Assembly: GCA_045648785.1 (NCBI GenBank)
Contig: JAZROP010000033.1
Location: 1-26,329, forward strand
Length of the DNA stretch: 26,329 nt
Direction: 5' to 3'
DNA from: RGIG7450 sp045648785
Lineage (GTDB): Bacteria > Bacillota > Clostridia > RUG12999
A program made the position numbers and the translations under genes. Shown in pieces: positions 21,033 through 26,329 of the stretch (the first letter of the stretch is position 1; the number at the start of each line of letters is the position of its first letter). The notes under the pieces are model-generated. The model searched no databases, had not been told where the DNA came from, and saw nothing but the letters and a program-made list of their open reading frames with translations.

Positions 21033-22109
21033 TTATTTGTTTTCTGCTTCAAATTTTTTCATGAATTCTACAAGCTTTTCAACGCCTTCAGTTGGCATAG
21101 CATTGTAAATACTTGCTCTCATGCCGCCAACCGATCTGTGACCTTTGAGATTTTTAAATCCTGCCGCGTCAGCTTCCTTGCAGAATTTTTTGTCAAGCTC
21201 TTCATCGCCGGTAACAAAAGTTACATTCATCATAGAACGGTAGGCTTTGTCAGCACCTGGTTTGAAAAGCTCGGAAGAATCAAGATAGTTATAAAGAATA
21301 GCTGCCTTTTCTTCGTTGATTTTTTTCATAGCTTCAAGTCCGCCCAGACCGAGTATCCATTTATACACAAGACCAGCAACATAAATTGCATAGCATGGAG
21401 GTGTGTTATACATGGAATCATTTTCAGCCATAATCTGCCAGTTAAGCATTGTGGGAGTTTCTTCACGAGCGTTGCCTAAAAGGTCTTCTCTCACAATTAC
21501 AATTGTAACACCTGCGGGAGCCATATTTTTCTGAGCACCTGCATAAATAACACCAAATTTTGTTACATCAACCGGTTCAGAAATAATGCAAGAGGACATA
21601 TCTGCAACTAAAATTTTGTCGCCAACATTTGGAACTTCTGGATATTTTGTACCAAAAATTGTATTGTTGTAACAAACATGAACATAATCCGCATCAGGGC
21701 GAACCATATCAGGAGTAATTTCAGGAATATATGCAAAAGTCCTGTCTTTGGAGCTAGCGATACATTTAGCATCGCCATATTTCTGTGCTTCCTCAAAAGC
21801 TTTTTTTGAGAACTGACCAGACACAACATAATCTGCTTTTCCGTTTTTCATGAGGTTAAGCGGAACTGCTGCAAACTGTGTTGACGCACCGCCCTGCATG
21901 AATATAACTTTGTAATTATCGGGAATGTTCATAAGCTCACGGAGGTCTTTTTCCGCCTCTTTAATAATTGCATCATACACAGGGGATCGATGGCTCATTT
22001 CCATTACCGACATGCCACTTCCATTATAGTCTGTCATTTCTCTAGCGCACTGTTCGAGAACAGGAAGGGGTAACATAGAAGGACCTGCTGAAAAATTAAA
22101 TACTCTCAT
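21033..22109 (-). CDS. serC: Phosphoserine aminotransferase SerC
   Basis: PLP enzyme converting 3-phosphohydroxypyruvate to phosphoserine. It has 358 aa of the family-typical form, opening VFNFSAGPSMLPLPVLEQ, with GMSVMEMSHRSP, FMQGGASTQFAAVPLNL, and the PLP lysine K194 in YAGAQKNMAPAG. GHRSVGGMRASIYNA near the C-terminus is also typical. AAGGAGAG lies before the ATG at 22109. It follows iscU after 30 bases without a terminator and precedes serA. No separate phosphoserine phosphatase gene is present. Confidence 0.96.
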   Translation of the reverse strand: MRVFNFSAGPSMLPLPVLEQCAREMTDYNGSGMSVMEMSHRSPVYDAIIKEAEKDLRELMNIPDNYKVIFMQGGASTQFAAVPLNLMKNGKADYVVSGQFSKKAFEEAQKYGDAKCIASSKDRTFAYIPEITPDMVRPDADYVHVCYNNTIFGTKYPEVPNVGDKILVADMSSCIISEPVDVTKFGVIYAGAQKNMAPAGVTIVIVREDLLGNAREETPTMLNWQIMAENDSMYNTPPCYAIYVAGLVYKWILGLGGLEAMKKINEEKAAILYNYLDSSELFKPGADKAYRSMMNVTFVTGDEELDKKFCKEADAAGFKNLKGHRSVGGMRASIYNAMPTEGVEKLVEFMKKFEAENK

Positions 22110-22139
22110 TTTATACTCTCCTTAAATAAATTATTATTT

Positions 22140-22574
22140 TTAATCACGGTGGTGATTGCAATTATCACAACACCCATCACAAGCTTTTTTTGTAATCTCA
22201 TTTTCCACGCCCTGACGCTTATAATAATCCGCAACCGCTGCTTCAATAGCTTCTTTTGCAAGTACCGAACAATGAATTTTCGCCGCCGGCAACCCACCAA
22301 GTTCATCCACAACCTGCTGATTTGTTATTTTAAGTGCCTCCTCGATTGTCTTACCTTTGACCATATCGGTAGCAACCGAGCTTGTTGCAATGGCTGCCCC
22401 GCAGCCAAATGTTTTGAAACTGATATCCTTTATAACATCATTTTCAATATACATATACATTTTCATGATATCGCCGCACTTTGCATTACCAACGGTACCC
22501 ACTGCATTGGCATTTTCAAGCTCGCCGCTGTTATGCGGATTTGAAAAATGCTCCATAACTTTTTCTGTGTACAT
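22140..22574 (-). CDS. iscU: Fe-S cluster scaffold IscU/NifU-type
   Basis: Scaffold that assembles Fe-S clusters from sulfur delivered by IscS. It has 144 aa with the three ligand cysteines in context: GNAKCGD (C33, D35), FGCGAAIA (C58) and KIHCS (C102). The C-terminus carries an extra cysteine/histidine tail (CDGCCDNCNHH, residues 132-142) that is not part of the minimal IscU fold and could bind a metal or zinc. The ATG at 22574 lies three bases after the iscS stop, with GGGAGG inside the last iscS codons. No hscA, hscB or fdx genes are adjacent, as expected for a clostridial NifS/NifU pair. Confidence 0.94.
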   Translation of the reverse strand: MYTEKVMEHFSNPHNSGELENANAVGTVGNAKCGDIMKMYMYIENDVIKDISFKTFGCGAAIATSSVATDMVKGKTIEEALKITNQQVVDELGGLPAAKIHCSVLAKEAIEAAVADYYKRQGVENEITKKACDGCCDNCNHHRD

Positions 22575-22577
22575 TCT

Positions 22578-23741
22578 TTATTCCTCCCAAAGTGGTGAAA
22601 GTGACCTGAGTTTTTTAACAATTTCTTCAAGTTTATCAACAAAATAATCTATTTCCGCGTAAGTATTATCCTCCGATAGAGAAACTCTTACAGAACCATG
22701 TGCAATCTCATGTGGCAACCCAATTGACAAAAGAACATGCGATGGGTCAAGTGACTGTGATGCACAAGCACTCCCGCTTGAGCACGCAATACCTTTCATG
22801 TTAAGCATGAGAAGAAGGCTCTCACCCTCAATACATTCAATTGAAAAATTTGCGTTGCCAGGAAGTCTTTTTGTAAGATGTCCATTCACTTTAATACGGG
22901 GTATTCTGGACACAACGCTGGCAATAAGATAATCTCTCATCTGCGCAATTTTCAGATAATTTTCCTCCATCTGCATATGAGCCATCTCAAAAGCTTTTGC
23001 CATACCTGCCATAAACGGAACATTTTCCGTTCCGGCGCGTTTGCCCGACTCCTGACCCCCACCATGAATAAGATTACTTATCCTTGTACCTTTTTTAATA
23101 TACAAAGCACCAATGCCTTTCGGTCCATGAAATTTATGCGCTGACATTGAAAGCATATCAACACCCAGTTCCCGTACATTTATGGGCAAAACCCCTGCCG
23201 CCTGAACAGCATCGGTATGAAATTTTATCCTGTGTTCTGCCGCTATTAGTGATATTTCAGCAATAGGCTGAATTGTGCCAATCTCATTATTTGCAAACAT
23301 TACCGAAATAAGTATTGTTTTGTCGGTTATGGCATTTCTGATATCCTCGGGGTTAATAATCCCGTCAGCATCAGGCTTAATATAAGTAACCTCAAATCCT
23401 TCTTTTTCAAGTTGCTGACATGTGTGCAATACAGCATGATGTTCAAAAGCTGTAGTAATTATATGATTACCTTTGTCTTTCATCGCATATGCCGTGCCTT
23501 TAATTGCCCAGTTATCCGCCTCACTGCCCGAACCTGTAAAATAAATTTCACCCGGGTCTGCTCCAAGAAAATATGCAATATTTTCTCTTGCCTCTTCCGC
23601 AATCTTCTTTGCCTCCTCGCCCATTTTATAAAGTGCGGACGGGTTGCCAAACTGATTTGTAAATATCGGCAGCATTTTTGCAACTACCTCAGGCTTAACC
23701 TGAGTGGTTGCCGCATTATCAAAATATATTTGCTTACTCAA
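22578..23741 (-). CDS. iscS: Cysteine desulfurase IscS/NifS
   Basis: PLP enzyme that takes sulfur from cysteine for Fe-S cluster assembly and other thiolation. It has 387 aa, class I. PLP lysine K203 lies in MSAHKFHGPKG, and the persulfide cysteine C326 is in the long mobile loop SSGSACASQSLDPSHVL. FDNAATTQVKPEV, GSGSEADNWAIKG and HTDAVQAAG are typical. The frame opens with TTG at 23741, preceded by AAGAGGATGAT. No Rrf2-type (IscR) regulator is encoded upstream. The gene leads a four-gene operon, and its promoter region contains three copies of a TTTTTCTACA box. Confidence 0.95.
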   Translation of the reverse strand: MSKQIYFDNAATTQVKPEVVAKMLPIFTNQFGNPSALYKMGEEAKKIAEEARENIAYFLGADPGEIYFTGSGSEADNWAIKGTAYAMKDKGNHIITTAFEHHAVLHTCQQLEKEGFEVTYIKPDADGIINPEDIRNAITDKTILISVMFANNEIGTIQPIAEISLIAAEHRIKFHTDAVQAAGVLPINVRELGVDMLSMSAHKFHGPKGIGALYIKKGTRISNLIHGGGQESGKRAGTENVPFMAGMAKAFEMAHMQMEENYLKIAQMRDYLIASVVSRIPRIKVNGHLTKRLPGNANFSIECIEGESLLLMLNMKGIACSSGSACASQSLDPSHVLLSIGLPHEIAHGSVRVSLSEDNTYAEIDYFVDKLEEIVKKLRSLSPLWEE

Positions 23742-23765
23742 TTTTATATCATCCTCTTAAGTAAT

Positions 23766-23869
23766 TTGTAGAAAAAACTTTCACTTATACCATTATACTC
23801 CCTTTTTGTCAACTTTTCAATAGTTTTTTTCTACAATTATTCAACCACTTGTAAATAATTTTTCTACAC
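23766..23869. repeat. Three TTTTTCTACA boxes around the iscS promoter
   Basis: TTGTAGAAAAAAC (23766-23778) is inverted relative to GTTTTTTTCTACAA (23823-23836). A third box, TTTTTCTACA, is at 23859-23868 in the orientation of the second. The first lies at the iscS start site, the second just upstream of the -35, and the third 33 bp further, about three helical turns. They look like protein-binding sites. No hairpin is possible, since the copies are not in one transcript. Confidence 0.5.
23784..23820 (-). promoter_or_regulatory. Two overlapping sigma-A promoters of the iscS operon
   Basis: Minus strand: TTGAAA (23815-23820), 17 bp, TATAAT (23792-23797). Shifted by 8 bp: TTGACA (23807-23812), 17 bp, TATAAG (23784-23789). 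Either could serve; polymerase cannot occupy both. Confidence 0.68.
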
Positions 23870-23896
23870 CTTGTATGTATTATTCCTTTTATGCTA

Positions 23897-23942
23897 TTGA
23901 AATATTGATATCTTTATGATAAACTAATATAGAAACGAGGTG
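23897..23942 (+). promoter_or_regulatory. recR promoter and ribosome-binding site
   Basis: TTGAAA (23897-23902), 17 bp, TAAACT (23920-23925) with an extended-10 TG. An alternative is TTGATA (23905-23910), 17 bp, TATAGA (23928-23933). GAGGTG (23937-23942) lies 7 bases before the TTG start. Confidence 0.5.
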
Positions 23943-23949
23943 TTTTTCT

Positions 23950-24543
23950 TTGAATTATATTCCGCCCCTACAAGATTTGATAGACGCTTTTGCAAGGCTT
24001 CCCGGTATTGGTAGAAAAAGTGCAGCAAGACTGGCTTTTTATATTCTCAACATGCCCGATTCCTATGCAAAAAGCTTTTCAGACGCACTTATTAATGCAA
24101 AAAAAAATATAACCTATTGTGAATGTTGTAAAAATATTACCGACATTTCCCCCTGCGCTATCTGCTCAGGTCACAAACGGGACCGCTCGGTCATCTGTGT
24201 TGTCGAAAGTCCAAAAGATGTGCTTGCAATAGAAAAAACCGGGGATTACAATGGACTTTACCATGTTCTCCATGGTGTAATTTCACCTATGGATAACATC
24301 GGTCCGGACGATATTTATGTGAAAGAGCTTGTAAGCCGAATCACGCCCGAGGTAAAAGAGGTTATCGCCGCAACAAACCTAACCGTTGAGGGTGAAGCAA
24401 CCGCTATTTACATTTCCAGACTCTTATCTCCTATCGGCGTAAAAGTGACCCGCATCGCCCAGGGAATTCCTGTCGGCGGCGACCTTGAATATGCCGATGA
24501 AATAACCCTTTCAAAATCCATTGAAGCAAGACGAGAAATTTAA
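23950..24543 (+). CDS. recR: Recombination mediator RecR
   Basis: RecFOR-pathway protein that, with RecO, helps load RecA on gapped DNA. It has 197 aa, the usual length. Domains in order: helix-hairpin-helix (LPGIGRKSAARLAF, 17-30), four-cysteine zinc finger (C57, C60, C69, C72), Toprim domain (VICVVESPKDVLAIEKTG onward) and the C-terminal Walker-B-like segment (ITRIAQGIPVGGDLEYAD, where the first residue reads V/T in context). The start is TTG at 23950 behind GAGGTG. The common upstream partners dnaX and ybaB/yaaK are absent, and the gene is divergent from the iscS operon. Confidence 0.96.
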   Translation: MNYIPPLQDLIDAFARLPGIGRKSAARLAFYILNMPDSYAKSFSDALINAKKNITYCECCKNITDISPCAICSGHKRDRSVICVVESPKDVLAIEKTGDYNGLYHVLHGVISPMDNIGPDDIYVKELVSRITPEVKEVIAATNLTVEGEATAIYISRLLSPIGVKVTRIAQGIPVGGDLEYADEITLSKSIEARREI

Positions 24544-24548
24544 AAAAC

Positions 24549-24590
24549 ACCCGGCCGAAAACTCAGGTTTTCAACCGGGTATTCTTTTTT
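24549..24590 (+). terminator. Bidirectional terminator shared by recR and the SASP gene
   Basis: Outer stem ACCCGG (24549-24554) with CCGGGT (24575-24580), inner stem GAAAAC (24557-24562) with GTTTTC (24567-24572), and a CC/AA internal loop. ATTCTTTTTT follows on the plus strand. The A-run at 24542-24547 gives the U-tract for the minus strand. Confidence 0.85.
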
Positions 24591-24600
24591 AACAAAAATC

Positions 24601-24789
24601 TTATTTCATGGAGTTTTCGTAAGACTCAATCATCTTTTTAACCATCTGACCGCCTACAGAACCTGCCTGTTTGGAAGTAAGGTCTCCGTTGTAACCCTGT
24701 TTAAGGTTAACGCCTACTTCAGATGCTGCTTCCATTTTGAATCTTTCCATTGCTTCTTTCGCTTCGGGAACTAATGTTTTATTAGCCAT
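24601..24789 (-). CDS. Alpha/beta-type small acid-soluble spore protein
   Basis: DNA-binding protein of the forespore that protects spore DNA and is degraded at germination. It has 62 aa from the ATG at 24789, which has AGAGGTGA about 8 bases upstream. The longer frame to 24828 lies in the leader. Both family signatures are present: a GPR protease-site region RFKMEAASEVGV and the C-terminal YNGDLTSKQAGSVGGQMVKK. The N-terminus is shorter than in Bacillus SspA and SspB, as is common in Clostridia. It stands alone, converging on recR, with which it shares a terminator. A sigma-G promoter would be expected; a weak candidate is listed. Confidence 0.96.
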   Translation of the reverse strand: MANKTLVPEAKEAMERFKMEAASEVGVNLKQGYNGDLTSKQAGSVGGQMVKKMIESYENSMK

Positions 24790-24842
24790 TTCCAATTTCA
24801 CCTCTGAATTTTTTGTTTTATTTTGCACTTTGTTTCGTGCAG

Positions 24843-24873
24843 TAATATTTTGTGTCAGGGTAATTTTTATATA
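24843..24873 (-). promoter_or_regulatory. Possible sigma-G promoter of the SASP gene
   Basis: Minus strand TATATA (24868-24873), 18 bases, AATATTA (24843-24849). This compares with the sigma-G pattern TGAATA, about 18 bases, CATAATA. It matches 4 of 6 at -35 and about 5 of 7 at -10, and spacing and gene type fit. A/T-rich sequence makes chance matches easy. Confidence 0.3.
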
Positions 24874-24904
24874 CTGGAAATTTTTAATTTTTAAGTTAGT
24901 TTTT

Positions 24905-25321
24905 TCAAAGCTCTTTTTTCATCCAGATGTGCGGTTGGTCCTGCTCATATTCGATTTCACCATAAGCAGAAAATCCATTTTTTTCATAAAACCCACGAGC
25001 CTGAAGCTGAGCGTGCAGAATTATACCTTTACCACCATTATTACAGACATGTTTTTCGGTTGCCTCAACCATTTTTCTACCCAGATTTTTACCTCTCAGT
25101 TCTTTTAAAACAGCCATTCTGCCAAACATATAAATCCCTGGATTTTCCGTTTCAAAAAGCCGACAGGTTGCAACTGCCTTTTCTCCGTCAAACATTACAA
25201 AATGACTCGCAATTGCATCCTTTTCATCATATTCGTCTATAAATCCCTGTTCTTTGACAAATACAGTTTCTCTTATATTTTTAGCCTCATCCGGCAATCC
25301 TTTGAAAATTTTTATATCCAT
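24905..25321 (-). CDS. GNAT-family N-acetyltransferase
   Basis: Predicted acetyl-CoA-dependent acetyltransferase, 138 aa, substrate unknown. The N-terminal segment IRETVFVKEQGFIDEYDEKD is typical of ElaA-like clostridial GNATs. Motif A for acetyl-CoA binding is MAVLKELRGKNLGRKMVEA, with the R/Q-x-x-G-x-G/A pattern as RGKNLG. The end, ARGFYEKNGFSAYGEIEYE, is also typical. The frame opens earlier (25387) inside the esterase gene, but the ATG at 25321 has AAAGGGAA upstream and begins 14 bases after the esterase stop, so it is preferred. The two genes are probably co-transcribed. Confidence 0.88.
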   Translation of the reverse strand: MDIKIFKGLPDEAKNIRETVFVKEQGFIDEYDEKDAIASHFVMFDGEKAVATCRLFETENPGIYMFGRMAVLKELRGKNLGRKMVEATEKHVCNNGGKGIILHAQLQARGFYEKNGFSAYGEIEYEQDQPHIWMKKEL

Positions 25322-25335
25322 AATTATTCCCTTTA

Positions 25336-26118
25336 TTAGAATAAAAACCGAAGCGCATCCTGAATGTGCAAATCCCACCATTTCCATGAATGATCTCCTT
25401 CAGATTCTTCATAGTAATGTTCAATTTCAAGCTCATCTAAAAGCCTGTGGAAATCCTGATTGTTCTTAAACAGTTGAGGACTATCCTCTGTTCCGCACCA
25501 GATATACATTTTAGGGAATTCCACGCCTGCGTCGTGATTCTTTCTCGCAAGTGCATATATATCGTGTTTACTACCCTCAAGCTCAAGTGCACTTTCCATA
25601 TTAAAATCAAAAATTGACTTCCACTCCGGCATATTCAGAGGACGGTTTTTACGGGTTATGTCAAGAGCTCCCGAAAGGGACGCGCAACCAGCAAACCTCT
25701 CCGGATAGGTAAGCGCAACCTTCAGCGCACCGTAGCCTCCCATTGAAAGCCCTGCCACATAGTTGTTCTCCCTTTTGTCGGACATCCCTTTGAAATACCC
25801 TCTGCAAACAGTTGGCAGCTCCTCTGACACAAAGGTAAAATAGTTTGCGCCGTAAGCGGTATCGGTGTACCAGCTTCTGTCAACATTGGGCATTACAACG
25901 GCAATCCTGTATATTTCTGCATATCTTTCAATGGACGATTTGCGCATCCAGTCGGTATGGTTTTGCGAAAGTCCGTGGAATAGATAGAGCGTTTTGTACT
26001 CTGCCACGTCCCCAAGTCCTATTCCCTCCACCTTTTTATTTACTTCAGGAAGAATCACATTCACCGTAACTCTTTTCGCAAGTGCCTTTGAATAATAATT
26101 AAATTCTAAAAATGCCAT
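25336..26118 (-). CDS. Esterase of the esterase D / tributyrin esterase family
   Basis: Cytoplasmic alpha/beta-hydrolase, 260 aa, COG0627-like, probably acting on short-chain acyl or acetyl esters. The nucleophile is S125 in GLSMGGYG. D212 (CGTEDS) and H243 (EGDHSWKWWD) complete the likely triad. LYLFHGLSQNHTDWMRKSS is the usual oxyanion-side segment. There is no signal peptide. The ATG at 26118 follows GGAGG. The frame continues upstream to 26193, but that part is out of the family's usual length and matches the GNAT relic described separately. Lactococcal EstA is a similar size. The substrate cannot be told from sequence. Confidence 0.88.
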   Translation of the reverse strand: MAFLEFNYYSKALAKRVTVNVILPEVNKKVEGIGLGDVAEYKTLYLFHGLSQNHTDWMRKSSIERYAEIYRIAVVMPNVDRSWYTDTAYGANYFTFVSEELPTVCRGYFKGMSDKRENNYVAGLSMGGYGALKVALTYPERFAGCASLSGALDITRKNRPLNMPEWKSIFDFNMESALELEGSKHDIYALARKNHDAGVEFPKMYIWCGTEDSPQLFKNNQDFHRLLDELEIEHYYEESEGDHSWKWWDLHIQDALRFLF

Positions 26119-26139
26119 ATTTTCCTCCAATAATATAAT

Positions 26140-26186
26140 TTTTCCTGTTCTTTTCCCAAAAACAGCTTCTCTAATATTTTTTGTCT
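26140..26186 (-). pseudogene. GNAT-like 5' fragment (relic) upstream of the esterase
   Basis: On the minus strand this stretch encodes KNIREAVFGKRTG, closely matching KNIRETVFVKEQG of the GNAT gene at 24905-25321. At the DNA level about 43 bases align with some seven mismatches and one extra A, which shifts the frame after VFGK. It carries no full gene. It is best read as the remains of a second GNAT copy, or as a partial duplication. Confidence 0.45.
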
Positions 26187-26189
26187 CAA

Positions 26190-26329
26190 TCAAACATCAA
26201 GTCCACAAACATAGCCGTCGCCGACTTTCTCTTTATGTTCTGCCTTCGCTTTTTCAATAAGTTTCGGGTTTTCCATCAGTCTAATTGCCTTTGCTGCTAC
26301 TGCTTTCCCTGCACAGAGCATAGATTTTT
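26190..26329 (-). CDS. C-terminal end of an M20-type amidohydrolase (partial)
   Basis: The last 46 codons of a gene entering from the right edge. The readable end includes SMLCAGKAVAAKAIRLMENP, then LIEKAKAEHKEKVGDGYVCG, with a TGA stop at 26190. The pattern (a small-residue helix with AAKA, then NPxLIEKAKAEH) resembles the C-terminus of M20D amidohydrolases of the aminobenzoyl-glutamate hydrolase B type. The fragment is short, so the family is tentative. The esterase begins 71 bases downstream. Confidence 0.5.
   Translation of the reverse strand, partial: KSMLCAGKAVAAKAIRLMENPKLIEKAKAEHKEKVGDGYVCGLDV

Noticed and set aside
1..26329. CRISPR arrays, transposons, prophage genes, rRNA or tRNA genes, classic riboswitches
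   Set aside because: Looked for on both strands. All sizeable intergenic regions are under about 225 bases and hold promoters, dyads or terminators, with no spaced direct repeats or cloverleaf found by eye.

Overview
The window reads as ordinary chromosome of an endospore-forming, anaerobic Firmicute of the class Clostridia, probably a host-associated lineage. The evidence is four sporulation genes (yabP, yabQ, spoIIR and an alpha/beta small acid-soluble spore protein), a reverse rubrerythrin with a PerR-type regulator, Shine-Dalgarno sites of the GGAGG/GAGGTG type, sigma-A promoters with 17-bp spacers, and several TTG starts. A GH88 unsaturated glucuronyl hydrolase suggests use of uronic-acid polysaccharides such as glycosaminoglycans. 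I cannot fix the genus. I saw no phage, transposon, CRISPR array, rRNA or tRNA.

Layout. 1-954 (-): perR followed by a reverse rubrerythrin cut by the window edge. 1097-2260 (+): tmcAL. 2241-5171 (-): a PHP-domain protein, mltG and trmR, ending in a terminator that lies inside tmcAL. 5243-7273 (-): yabP-yabQ-divIC-S1-domain gene (the Bacillus yabP-yabQ-divIC-yabR order), then rlmH. 7389-9335 (+): rlmB, a YcxB-like membrane protein, and spoIIR. 9328-12530 (-): plsX-rnc-Elp3-like radical SAM-engB, tightly overlapping, with its terminator inside spoIIR. 12752-16796 (+): GH88 hydrolase, a two-helix small membrane protein, and valS. 16832-16951 (-): a small ORF split by an amber codon. 17018-19791 (-): rqcH-queA. 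19857-23741 (-): iscS-iscU-serC-serA. 23950-24543 (+): recR. 24601-26329 (-): a SASP gene, a GNAT acetyltransferase, an esterase, a short GNAT-like relic, and the tail of an M20-type amidohydrolase.

Functional themes are translation and RNA modification (tmcAL, trmR, rlmH, rlmB, queA, valS, rnc, engB, rqcH, S1 protein), sporulation, cell division and envelope (divIC, mltG, plsX), Fe-S and serine metabolism, and peroxide defence. Most genes are housekeeping. I found no convincing complete new system. The main interest is regulatory and architectural. Two intrinsic terminators are written into the coding sequence of the opposing gene. A near-consensus Per box lies on the GH88-valS promoter. Inverted repeats surround the iscS promoter and overlap the PHP promoter. 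There are also two small gene relics.

No stretch over 300 bases lacks a gene. The longer intergenic regions (955-1096, 7274-7388, 12531-12751, 16797-17017, 23742-23949, 24790-24904) are described in the promoter, repeat and terminator entries.
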